Shown in pieces: positions 24,263 through 34,387 of a stretch of DNA of 64,000 nt. Position 1 is the stretch's first letter. The number at the start of each line of letters is the position of its first letter. The notes beneath the pieces are model-generated. The model worked only from the letters and a program-made list of their open reading frames with translations, did not search any database and had not been told where the DNA came from. The position numbers and the translations under genes were made by a program. Source of the stretch: Trichoderma breve (lineage: Eukaryota > Ascomycota > Sordariomycetes > Hypocreales > Hypocreaceae); NCBI RefSeq assembly GCF_028502605.1, contig NC_079234.1, positions 1,674,001-1,738,000 on the forward strand. Direction: 5' to 3'.

Positions 24263-24855
24263 ATGAGAAAACCCGTAATGAAGCAATGATTTTGTCCCTT
24301 GTCCCTGTCTGTGCTGCAGCGGCTTTTGGTCTCTGCGTTTCGAAAGGTTTTTTTTTTTAATTTTACAATTTTCTGTTTTTGAGTCCTATATCCTTGGACA
24401 AGCTGTGGCGTGAGAGAGTACAAGTTTTGATGCAACGAATCACAGAGGCAATGTCGACTGAGGGCGAATGGATGGATTGATGGATAGGGGAGGGGGCAGC
24501 AAGGCAGACAAGGGGAGAAAGAAAACAAGAGGGGAAAAAAAAAGAACTAAATCAGGTAGTGGATAATGGGCAGCATAAAGGTGGAAGCATTCTTTGTAGA
24601 CTCGAGAGGTGTAATGTAGGGGGCTAAGGTAAACGAACATGCCGTTTTTTTCTTTTTATAAATCATCCGTAGTTCTTCGGTGATGTAATTCGTGCTGTAT
24701 GTTTGCCCATGGTTTCTTACTCGACTGAGCATGCTATTCATCTTATCCAAGGAATTCAAGCTATACAGATATATGCAAATCTAGTCTAAAGCTCCCCCTC
24801 CTCTTCTACATCTTTTATATCAATCACCACATGGTATCATTTTTATCAAAACAAA
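24263..24855. other. Convergent 3' intergenic region
   Basis: 593 bp between the stops of the PP2A scaffold (+) and the methyltransferase (-). It has A/T runs near 24348-24372 and 24533-24545. No gene is seen. Confidence 0.55.
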
Positions 24856-25794
24856 TCACTCGCTCCCAACCACCCCTCTCCTAAAACACAATGTCGTAAT
24901 CGTCTGGCCCTTGACCCCTCCAAATGTAAACGTCGGATACTCAACCCTTCCCACGACGCGCAGCTCCCCATCCTCATCCTCCTCGAACCAGCTCCGCAGC
25001 TCAGGCTCCGTCCAGTTACAACTCGTGACGAGAAACACGCCGCCGTGGGGGTTGAGAAGCTGCAGGAGGCGCTTGCGGTACGTCTCGCAGGGGTTTGCGT
25101 TTGGGTCGGAGGAGAGGCCTGCGGAGAGGCTGATTGCGTCAAAGGTGCCCTTGTCGAGGATGATGTCGAAGAGGGTTTCTTGGGAGGGCGCAAAGGATAG
25201 CGGGGAGGATGCGTCGGAGGGGGAGAGAGGGCCGGCGAGGAGGTCCCATTCCAGAAAACGGACTGATGAAGTCTTTTCTGCTTCTTCTTTTCCCTCGGTT
25301 TCTTCTTCTTCTTGAGCGTCCCTCGTCTCGCCAATTCTCTTCGCCAGCGCAACGCTCTGCGCACTGTAATCCACGCCCAGCATCTGCCCTTCCCACCCGT
25401 CGTCCCTCAGCGCAAACAGTAACTCGCCATTACCGCACCCGAGATCCATCAGGGCAGCATCCTCTTTAGACAGCGGCTTCTCAAGAATATCCTGGTCGTC
25501 TTCGGTGAGGGCGTCGAGGAAGGCGACGATGCGGCCCTCGGCGTCGGAGTCGTCGAACCAGTTTGTGCCGGTGTCGGAGGGGTTGGCGGCGTGGTTTGTG
25601 AGTTCGTTGGTGTAGAGCTTGTCCCAGCTGCGGAGTGAACAATGTTAGGATATGATGTGATATGGTGATGGGGGGTTTTTTTATATCGAGTTGTGATATA
25701 TAAGAGAGTAGGGGGGAGTGGGAGGAGGGGAAACTTGCTATTCTTTGGTACCGAGCTCGGAGGGGTCGAGATGGGCTGGTTTACTTGACGCCAT
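24856..25794 (-). CDS. EFM4: EFM4/METTL10-like protein-lysine methyltransferase (eEF1A)
   Basis: Exons 25739-25794 and 24856-25627 give 275 aa. A seven-beta-strand methyltransferase; yeast Efm4 and human METTL10 methylate a lysine of elongation factor 1A. The diagnostic N-terminus PSELGTKEYWDKLYTNEL spans the intron. SAM motif I is MDLGCGNGELL (Met79 on), followed by MLGVDYSAQSV (motif II acidic residue). The post-motif segment is DIILDKGTFDAISL, and the C-terminal strands contain GGVFLVTSCNWTEPEL. An acidic insert of about 20 residues (EEEETEGKEE) sits in the Rossmann fold after motif II. The 111-bp intron begins GCAAGT and ends CAG: a GC-AG intron. Reading through it gives an immediate TAG, so splicing is required. 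Confidence 0.92.
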
Positions 25795-26599
25795 TGTATC
25801 TGGGGAACTGATTCTAAAAAAGACGAGGCTGTTGAAAAGATGCTTGAATGGGAAGTGATGTGAAATAATTATACTAGCAAAAGATTGTATGTCGATAGCA
25901 TATGGAGGGGCAGCTAAAGTATTGCAAAGTGCCTGCAGCCAGTCTAATTGGGGCGGGTTGGATGTGGTAGGCGGTGAGTGTCGCTGGGTGAGGGGCATTG
26001 CCTCAGCTGCAAACTTGCGTCAGAATCGCATTTGATATTGGATTGGATGATAATTCAGTAACAAGCAGATAAAAGGAAGATGGCTATAAGTCTCGCCGAT
26101 ATAATAATGACATGTCCATGGTTTGTTCCAGGATATGGCAATTACAGTCAAGTACGTTCACAAAGAAAATATGGTCCAGAGACATCGATTACACAAGAAA
26201 CAGTCCAGTTTCATCTATTGATTCAGGCCTCTTCCTCTCTCTGTATGTAGTAGGTAGCCATTATATAGCTACACACCAGATCCAATATCAAGTGTGAAAA
26301 GAAAAAAAAAGGCAAAAAAAGGGTAGTGAAAAAGTAAATGTACACTCAAACGCCTCCCATGCATGACCAGCATATCTCGCGCGCCCACGAGTGACTGCCG
26401 TCATCCCGTTCGGTTTCCCGTCTTTTTCTTTTTTCTTCCAACATAGATATATAAAGAAAAAGACGGTTTCGTAAAGAAAGCAAACAAAATGGGTTCCCAT
26501 CAACACCATGCCTGTGTCGGTTTGTTCAAACAATCCCAAAACAAGTAAAAAACAACATCAAGTAAGGAGTATAACCACCAAAAAGACAGAAGAAACCGC
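25795..26599. other. Promoter of the methyltransferase and 3' flank of eIF6
   Basis: Both neighbours are on the minus strand. A-rich runs occur near 26295-26330 and 26440-26480. No gene or RNA is recognised. Confidence 0.5.
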
Positions 26600-27585
26600 T
26601 TAGTAGAAGCTCTCCACCATGGTGTCTTTCATTGTGGTGTTGATGTTGCTGGGGCCCTGGCCTTCGCCGAGTCTAAAGACGCTCTCGATGACGCTCAACT
26701 CGGTAGACGTGGTGTCGAGTCCGGTGACGGCCATCCAGTCGTTGACCACCATGCCGGCGCCCACGACGTTGCTGCCTCGGTTGACACTGCCGGCCACCAG
26801 GGGAATCTGCAGCAGACTGGACAGCTCGTCCTGGTCCTGGATGGTCGTCTTGGGGTGCACCAGGCCGCCCTGGTTGGAAATGCTCATGTAGCTACCGACA
26901 AGGACGTTGTCGGCGACGGTCTGGCGAAACACTTCGACGCCTAGCACGTCGGCGATAATCTCCTCCGTTTCGCGCTCCAGATCCGGGTGGACCAGGGCAA
27001 TGTGGTCATTGGTGGCAATGACGTTGCCTAGGGCCGACAGACGCTCCTCGATGCGCTGGATGCGCACCGAGTCGGGCAGCGAGTTGCGCAGGTGCTGCAG
27101 CTCCTGGTCCGAAGTCGTCGTGGGCACCAAAAGGCCCTTGCGGTTGCCGGCCGTGAGGCGTCCGATAATGCGCGTGCCGGCGATGGTGGTGCGCACAATG
27201 GGGATGACGTCCTGGAGCTCAGCCTCGAAGACACTGCGAGATATCTCGTTAGGGCTTGTTACCATCGCTGCTGGTTATGGTATTTGATTTACCTGTAAAA
27301 GTTCTCGCTGGCGCCGAGAGCCACCAGGGCGTATGAATTTGTCAACGTCGCAAAGACGCCAACCCTGCAGAAAACCACCAGAGTCAGTCAAAGTCCGGAT
27401 ATCCAATAGTTGAAGAAAGAGAGGAAGAGGGAGAGAACCAGGGAAATCCCAAAGCAATCCGATCCAGGTCGACAAAAGCTCAAGATCCCTCCTCGTTCCG
27501 TCTTCTTCCCCCTCCCCCTCTATCAATCACAAGACGAAGAAAAAACATACTCGTTAGAGTTCTCAAACTGAGCACGAACAGCCAT
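26600..27585 (-). CDS. TIF6: Translation initiation factor eIF6
   Basis: Exons 27551-27585, 27293-27364 and 26600-27233 give 246 aa, the standard length. eIF6 binds pre-60S subunits, acts in 60S biogenesis and blocks premature joining with 40S. The N-terminus [20 protein letters not shown] and the repeated pentein-fold units ([67 protein letters not shown]) are unmistakable. The C-terminus ends in TMVESFY. The introns are 186 and 59 bp; the second has CTAAC shortly before its CAG. A frame starting at 27265 inside that intron would miss the real N-terminus. Confidence 0.96.
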
Positions 27586-27892
27586 GATGCTTGTAGTATC
27601 AACAACACAGTTCTGAATCGGTAGAATAGTGACGGTGTTTAATAAAACAATTAAAGAATTAAAGAAAGCTTCGAATCTAAAGAAGCTTGTCTTTTTTGTC
27701 TGTATGTCGATGTAAGGAAAGAAAAGAAAAGCTCAAATGCTAAACCCGCTAAAAAAAAAGACTGCTGATGCAAGCAAAGTGCCCCGCGGATCAAGTTTTT
27801 TTTTTCTGCCGGAATGGGAATGAAGTGGAAGAGGGGAGACGGACTAAGGCAGTGGTTTCTCAGCGCCTTTTAAGTACCAGCGAGCACTGAGG

Positions 27893-27907
27893 TACCTGTA
27901 CCTGTAC
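27893..27907 (+). repeat. Overlapping pair of TACCTGTAC motifs
   Basis: Two copies share TAC. The same 9-mer occurs in four other intergenic places of the window (21196, 34778, 39650, 40366). Confidence 0.7.
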
Positions 27908-28459
27908 ATGCAATCCTTCAGCGCCTAGCGATGACTCTATCTCTCTTTCAGTGTAACAGGCCGCTGAAAAAACAGCCTGTGTGATTCGCCTTGCAGCAAA
28001 GCCTCATCTCATCTCAGCTACTAGGTAATCTCATGCTCCATTCCGCGCCCCAGAAACAAAAGCAACGATTCAAGATAAAAAAGAATTACAGAAAAATAAT
28101 AATTAAAAAAGACAAAATAGGAAAAAGAAGAGTCACAATCTGCTCACAAGCAGCATAGCGCTGAAAACTGACACAGCCAACCCGCAGTAAACAATTAGGA
28201 TTTGATGTCAAATCAATTCGAGCCCTCGATGACTCAGTCCAGCTTTTAGGGGCCAAAAGTACCTGCCGGGTCATTCCGCGCCACCAAGGGTACTTCAGTC
28301 CCAACTAAGCCAAGACCCTGAAGCTGTGACTCAACATTCAAGGTTGAGATTGGAATCGTGCATTGCCACAGAACAGGGTGCGGTGACTCTTTTCCCCATA
28401 GTTTCATCGCATCGACTTGATCAGAATGGGGAACAAAAATCAATGCCGAAAGAGGCAAG

Positions 28460-28510
28460 GAAGAAAAAAAGAGTGAAAAAAAAAAAAAATGAAAAAAAAA
28501 AGAATGAAAA
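28460..28510 (+). repeat. A-rich low-complexity tract
   Basis: Poly(A) runs up to 14 nt are broken by single G or TG. Simple sequence, no gene. Confidence 0.8.
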
Positions 28511-28848
28511 TATTACACTGAGAGGCGAAATAGGTGTCGCTCAGGTAAAGGTTTGTTGAATATAGTACCTTATATCGAACAATATCCTCTTTTAGGCCCC
28601 TATAGCTTGCATTTACTACCCCCGCTGAGTTTGTTCTTCGAAGATATCGTCATTCATTGGTATAAGATGGATACTATAACAGAGAGGCATGCCATTTCTT
28701 GTTTACCTCTGCACACTTATACTACATTCAGCCCCCAGTATATCCATGCTTGCATCATAAACATCTAGTGTCTCCATACGTATGTTGCAGAATGCGATTA
28801 CAACCAAGACGATCACACTCTACAGGAAAAAAGGTTGTATCTCATGAA

Positions 28849-29982
28849 CTAGCCAAGAAATGCTGGTGGTGGTTCTTCCCATGCGCTCTCTACTGCCGTC
28901 GCCACCGAGGTTGTTGCTAATGCTGTGCCAACGGCGCAAGCGAGGAAAATAGGCACGGCCAAGGGAGGGCATGCAATGGCCACTGCCTCTACAGCGATTG
29001 GAGTAGCAACCATCCATGTAGCCGTAGCCGTAGTTATTGTAGCACTAGTTACTGCGAGATCTTTCCAGCTGGATTCGGGCAAATCGTCCAAGTTGCCGAC
29101 ATTGTTTAGTACTGGCCGGTCATACCCATCCCTTCGAGGAAGATTCAGCCAGACCAGGCATTCCCCTTGTGCTATCTGGCCATCGATGGTCAAGGGAAAT
29201 AGATTCCCAAGGATGACAAAGGAACGAGGGATGACCAGCGTGCAGTATGAGGGTATGAGAAGATGAAATGTGATATTCCTAGCACCGTCCCCGGCTTCTG
29301 CTTCTAGAGCAACTCGGGCACAGAGCATTAACCTGAATATTGCAAAGAGGTCGTTACTAAGACCCAACAAAAGCGGTTGTTTAGATCCAGACTCGTGACG
29401 TATTCTAGCAAAGGCACCGTGCCAATGCGTATCGGGATGGTAGATGAAGAAGCGGTGCTGTCTGAAGCGGTGCTTTCTGAGGCGGTGCTGTTTGAAGCGG
29501 TACTTTCCGAAGCGGTGCTTTCTGTCATCATCCGTACGAGTATACTCTGCCACCTTGAGGTTGAAGAAGTCAAGAACATTTCGAGCGAATCCATCTGGGC
29601 CGCCGCCTCCTCCCGCAACAAGGTTATTATGGATCCTGAGCTGGTCTGCAATACCCTTGAGCTCTCTCCTAATCTGCTCTGCCTGATACATCTTTATGAT
29701 TTCAAGAACGATTGTTGTAGCAGAGAAGAGACTCTGCATCTGATTCCCAATACCACCCCTTTCACTCAGAACCCAAGTAGATGGGGGTGCTTGTGTAGGT
29801 AGTGTTGCGGCAGGAGGTGCTGAGCTCTCAGTCGCAGAGCTTGTGAAGTAGTCGTATGCCCATCTCGCATCACCAGCTAGTTTGCGGGCTCCATCACGGA
29901 CGAGTGGGTAGATAGAAATGCCAGAGCTCGCGGTAACCAAATAGCGGCCTGCAGTGGTGGCGATCCAGCCAAGAGGCGCCAT
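28849..29982 (-). CDS. Hypothetical protein with internal 5-residue repeats
   Basis: Uninterrupted 377-codon frame. The start MAPLGWIATTAGRYLVTASSG lacks a clear signal peptide but is hydrophobic. About residues 80-130 form an amphipathic helical region (LFSATTIVLEIIKMYQAEQI) followed by a Gly run and PDGFARNVLDFFNLKVAEY. Five repeats of five residues (RKHRF, GKYRF, KQHRL, RKHRF, RQHRF) precede FIYHPDTHWHGAFARI. Then come NITFHLLIPSYCTLVIP and a C-terminal hydrophobic Ala/Val/Thr-rich segment (about 315-365) that could insert in a membrane. Its architecture resembles uncharacterised proteins often expanded in filamentous fungi; that is memory, not a search. Function unknown. It may have further exons upstream, but none could be fixed. 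Confidence 0.6.
   Translation of the reverse strand: MAPLGWIATTAGRYLVTASSGISIYPLVRDGARKLAGDARWAYDYFTSSATESSAPPAATLPTQAPPSTWVLSERGGIGNQMQSLFSATTIVLEIIKMYQAEQIRRELKGIADQLRIHNNLVAGGGGGPDGFARNVLDFFNLKVAEYTRTDDDRKHRFGKYRFKQHRLRKHRFRQHRFFIYHPDTHWHGAFARIRHESGSKQPLLLGLSNDLFAIFRLMLCARVALEAEAGDGARNITFHLLIPSYCTLVIPRSFVILGNLFPLTIDGQIAQGECLVWLNLPRRDGYDRPVLNNVGNLDDLPESSWKDLAVTSATITTATATWMVATPIAVEAVAIACPPLAVPIFLACAVGTALATTSVATAVESAWEEPPPAFLG
29449..29523. repeat. 15-bp tandem repeat, 5 copies
   Basis: The unit GAAGCGGTGCTTTCT (plus strand) is repeated five times with 1-3 substitutions per copy. As 15 is a multiple of three, expansion keeps the coding frame of the minus-strand gene, where each unit adds a basic, His/Phe-containing pentapeptide. 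The repeat is open in the antisense frame too. Confidence 0.95.
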
Positions 29983-31225
29983 GGTAGCTTCTCGCGGCTT
30001 AATGTGCGTTTGAACGTTAAGATGTCAGTCAAGGTGAATAAGAGACCCAACAGGAGGACGAATTAACTGGCATATATTTCAGCGCAGCAATCGCGAGCCA
30101 CGCATCACCAGCATCTATGCTCTTGTCCAAAATGATCTGGCCTGGCTCGTGAGAATGCCGCTGATAAAAAAACAATTGTGAGGCCTCATAGATAGCTCTG
30201 CCTTGGCGCCTGATGAAACGAAATGGGAGTTTCCCAACACACCCATTGACCTGGGTGGCCTTCAATAGGTCGCATCTTGTAGTTCTGCCTGCTGTTGGCC
30301 CTTTCCCGAGGCCTCATCCTTTTGTTTAGTTGCGGGCAATAGCTTCAATTGTATTTGGGAGGGTGCATAGCTTGCTAGATTTAGAATTGGACTTGCCAGC
30401 CTTTCCGAATGCCTCTGGGCCTCAAATTTCCTCCATACCTTGGCACAAAGTCAGATCAAGCATTTTGAAGCGAGAGAGCTGATGGAAATTACCTATACAT
30501 AGAAGATCAGATGCTGCTAAACTGTGCAAGATGCCTGCTAATCGAGGTATTGTACCACGTGAGGAAAGTTACAGAGGTGCCCAGGTGGTCAATACAGCCC
30601 TCCAGCTGTTAAAACACTTGAATACACGCTGAAACAAGGCAGTGAGCAACTGATTGAAGTCAATAACCAGCCCTGCAGTTATTTCAACCCGACGTTGTCA
30701 AAAAGAATATTATACTAACTACCGCTCTTAGTCATGCTAACCACAACCTCCCCCCTAAACCAACGCTTCACCCTCATCAGTCTAGACATCACCTCACCAC
30801 AGCTTCCACGACAAATGGCGTAGCAATCATCTCTCATCATCTACTCTAATAGCCTCTCAGGACCGTCCGTCTAGCTTTTTTCTTCTTTCCTCAGACGGCC
30901 CCCCAAGTCTATTTACAAAACACAGCTCAGCCTCGCCTCGCTTCGCTTCAACATGCCCTCATGCCAATCGTCATACAAGTCCATAACCAAGTAAACAGAC
31001 AATAAGGTAACAGTCTCTCTCACCATCCACAGGCCAAGAGAGGTAATTAAAGGAGGAAGAGGAACAATATATCCATTTCGGTCATCAATACCAGCCTCCG
31101 TAGAGAAGAAGTGAATAAATAAAAAAGGAAAAGGAAAAAAATAAACCGAGGGGAAATAAAGGGGTGTCATTTCGCCCTCATCACAATACACATGATGCGC
31201 TCTTGTCACCGCCCTGTTCCGCCCT
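29983..31225. other. Intergenic region, possible gene remnant
   Basis: It lies upstream of the hypothetical gene and downstream of the Gln-rich gene, both on the minus strand. A minus-strand open stretch at about 30029-30300 (containing LPFRFIRRQGRAIYEASQLF and DAGDAWLAIAALKYM) looks more protein-like than its surroundings. It has no ATG start and no clear splice partners, so it could be a missed exon or a relic. Confidence 0.35.
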
Positions 31226-34200
31226 CTACAATGTCCATACCGGCGCCTTCATCAACACCTGTCGCCCTCTTACTTCAATGGCCACAAATCCTGCAAATCG
31301 CACGCGGCCGGAATCTTTGGGGAATCCTTTTTAGTCAACAAGTTAGCAAAAAGTTCATACAAAAAGGATGAAACATAATAACTTACCGGCCTTGCTTGAA
31401 TCTCCGCTGCTGCTGCTGCTCTTATCCTTGTCTGCATCGGCATCCACCTTGGCCTCTTCCTTCTGACCATCGAGAGAAGGCAGTCCTCCCTTTTCGACTT
31501 CCATGAAGCCCGCCTGCATCACGTCTCCCGGCAGAGGATACATGATGGTCACGTCTCGGCTCTCTCGCGGCAAGTTGGCAGCAATGCCTATGGCCAGCTC
31601 CACAATCATCGAGGTGCTACCTTCGACTCCGGCCGGCGGCGGCTCAATGAGGAACTGGTACAGGTGCGCGGCCAGGTTGGTGGTCATCTTGGCAATCAGC
31701 CCTGCGCGGTTGTCTCCCGCTGTTGTCGAGTTGAGCTTGTGCTGCAGCCCGTCCAGCGTCGCCATCCGCCAGTTGACCACCTTGGTCGTCAGCGCGTCAA
31801 ACTCCTCCTGGCTGTGCATGGTGTACGCATTGCCTCGGATGTGGAGCTCAATCTCCTTGAGCTGGCTGCTAAAGGCGGCATCCAAGTCTGGGTGGAAGCA
31901 CTTGTTGAAGACCTCGTCCACTATCCACTTGGTGATGACAGCTCTACCCACCGCAGTCATCTCCTGCTTACCCGTCTTGAGGGCATCGGGGCTGACAACT
32001 TTCTCCAGCCACTGGGGCAGGCGTCGCCAGTCCTTGCGGATGTTGAACGACAGGTTGTTGATAGCGCCGTTAAGTCGGTTGAACCTGTTGACGTACTCGT
32101 TGTCGTCGAGGGCGGTCCGCGATTGCGACATGCGCTGGTTGGCGACGGCATTCTGCAGATGCTCAATCTGGCCATTAAGCTGTTCGATCTGGGACTTGCC
32201 ATCAAAGTAGAGGCGCTTCACGTTCTTATACTTTGTGACTGTAAAAACGAGCAACGTTAGCTGTACACCTTACTTGGATAACCTACATCATCCCCATGAG
32301 TCGTAAACAGAGGCGAGAGGGGAGAGAGTAAAGGAAATAGGAGACAAACGTAGTTCTTTAAATGCCTTTTCCGATTCGGCATTGTCGCGCTCGTGAGTCG
32401 AAGGCTGAGGACTATTCCGGCCTTGATCGCCAGTCGCCGCTTCATACCGCGGGGGAGCACCCGCACCGCCAGCGGCACCGGCGGCGGCAGCACCGGCGGC
32501 AGCTCCAGCAGGCTGTTGGCCGGGCTGGAGAGGTGCGCCGGGTACCGAGGTCATGTTGGAGTTGGTGTGAGTGTGGCGATATCCAGGGGGTGCGCCAGGA
32601 AGGGCCTTGTCAGCACGGTTCGTAGGTGCGCCTCCTCCGGGCGGTGCCATGGCAGGTTGCGAGAGTTGCTGCTGCTGCTGCTGGTTCGTGGGCTGGACGG
32701 GAGGCAGAGTGATGCTAGACACGGATTCTTGTGCCGGCACAGAGTAATGGACGGCAGGTGACGGTTGCTGCTCCAGCTGTTGGTTGAGCGATCGCTGGTC
32801 CGAATCGGGGGCTGGTGACTCGCGTGAGAGCTGAGAGATGGTTTCTGGGTTCTGCTGCTGGTGCAGCTGCTGTTGGCCTAGATGCGTAGTGACAATGCGA
32901 GGGTCTGTCGTCTGCTGATATTGATCTTGCGGTGAGCTGGCGGTGTAATACTGCTGGGGGGCCTGTGGCAATTGCTGCTGCTGTTGCTGAGGGTGGCCCT
33001 GCTGATCGTAGATGGCCTGCTGGGGATCGTACTGAAGCTGCTGATGCTGCTGCTGCTGTATCTGCAACTCAAACTGTTGTTGCTGCTGTTGCTGCTGCTG
33101 TTGCTGAAACTCAAACTGCTGCTGTTGCAGGGATTCCTGAGATGCAAGCACCTGTGGGTGAGCGGACTGGGGCTGCTGCAGCTGAGGCGGCGGCGGGATC
33201 TGCTGCTGCGAGTGGTGATAGTCGTCGTAGGGCGATTGTATCTCGTCGGCGTGCCCCTCACGGATGGTGTTGATGGGCGGCACGGATAGTCGGGGGTCGT
33301 GCTGGAGGCGGGCCTGGTCGTGATCGTAACCGTACTCTTCAGCCTCGCCCACTCCTTGCAGCGGCGATGTCTGGTGGACGGACGAGTTGGGCGTGTGCCA
33401 GTCGCGGTCTGGCTGGGGCGAGAGTCCCGTCTTGACGTTGGGCGGGTTGCTGTGACTGATGCGCTTGGACGGCCTGCGGGCGAGTCCAACGGTGTTGTCG
33501 TAAGACTGAGCTGCTGCGGGGGCGTCGCGGTGGTTGTCGTGGTTGTTGCGGCCGGAGAAGATACCCTTGATGATCTTGCGTGCCGATCGCTTCTCGGGGG
33601 CAGAGCCTTGCGAGGCTTGAGAGGCTGAAGCAGAGGCGGCGGCCTGGCCCTGGTGATGGCCCGTCAGTTCGTTGAGTGACGTCTGCGAGACGTTGAAGAG
33701 GTGGTGGAGCGATGCGCTGTAGCGCTGACTCTGGCGGACGGCGGAGGCGGCTTCAGCAAAATCGCCGGGGGGCTGCTGCTGCTGCTGCTGTGGTGGCGGC
33801 GGCTGTTGCTTCTGCAGCTTGCCCGTGCTCTGCTGCGGCGGTAAAGGTTGCGGCTGTTGATGCGGCTGCTGATGCTGGAGTTGAGGTTGAATTTGAGGCT
33901 GTTGATTCAGCTGATGCTGTTGCTGGAGCTGCTGGAGCTGCTGGCGGCCATCAAAAGCGGGCGCTGGCCCAATGACGGCGGGGTTCTGCACAGGCACAGG
34001 CGAGGGGCCGACGCCGGACGAGCCCGAGTGAAACAGGAGAGCCGGACCAGCACCAACTGCTCCGGACTGTTGCTGAGCTTGCAATTGCTGCTGAAGCTGA
34101 AGCTGTTGTTGTTGCTGCTGTTGCTGCTGCTGCTGCTGCGTCACGTTAAACGACTCGCTGGAGCTGAGGGCACTCGTCCGCAAGGCTGACTGAGGGGTCG

Positions 34201-34387
34201 CGTCGGGGTGCGGCGGGTGCTGCAAATCTGCCTCAGCCGGCGCCGGTGGTGCTCTTGTAGGTTGTTGAGACACAGCTCCGGACTGCTGCTGCTGTTGTAG
34301 TTGCTGCTGCTGCTGTTGTGGCGACGCCTCGGCAACCGCGTGCTGCGAACGGTTGCTGTGCTTGCCCAGGCCTCTGAAGCTGGGCAT
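31226..34387 (-). CDS. Glutamine-rich coiled-coil protein, conserved C-terminal region
   Basis: Exons 32350-34387, 31387-32238 and 31226-31326 give 996 aa. Residues 1 to about 660 are low-complexity: long Gln runs, Pro/Ser/Ala-rich linkers, and one basic patch (EKRSARKIIKGIFSGRN) near residue 265. Residues about 665-960 are folded-looking: a coiled coil (KYKNVKRLYFDGKSQIEQLN) and then a helical domain with SFNIRKDWRRLPQWLEKVV and GRAVITKWIVDEVFNKCFHP. The last exon supplies a conserved-looking end, GRVRFAGFVAIEVRGRQVLM, then KAPVWTL. Intron 1 (111 bp) has the uncommon donor GTTTGT; intron 2 (60 bp) contains GCTAAC. Reading past the intron 2 donor or using another phase gives a different, shorter tail. 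Function unknown. The Gln-rich half is prion-like and could mediate condensation. Confidence 0.85.
32940..34325. repeat. CAG/CAA (CTG/TTG on plus strand) coding repeats
   Basis: Many separate runs of Gln codons, the longest at about 34103-34138 and 33076-33125. CAG and CAA are mixed, which stabilises length. Confidence 0.85.

Larger units (their letters stand above)
27586..28848. other. Promoter of eIF6 and 3' flank of the hypothetical gene
   Basis: It includes an overlapping double TACCTGTAC motif (27893-27907) about 310 bp upstream of the eIF6 ATG and an A-rich tract at about 28460-28510. No coding frame of interest. Confidence 0.5.

Noticed and set aside
29377..29802. 141-codon plus-strand frame across the 15-bp repeat
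   Set aside because: The minus-strand frame is longer, continuous over 377 codons and richer in structured segments. The plus frame is low complexity.
30029..30300. Protein-like minus-strand open stretch upstream of the hypothetical gene
   Set aside because: No ATG, no convincing donor or acceptor joining it to a neighbour. Kept only as a note in the intergenic entry.
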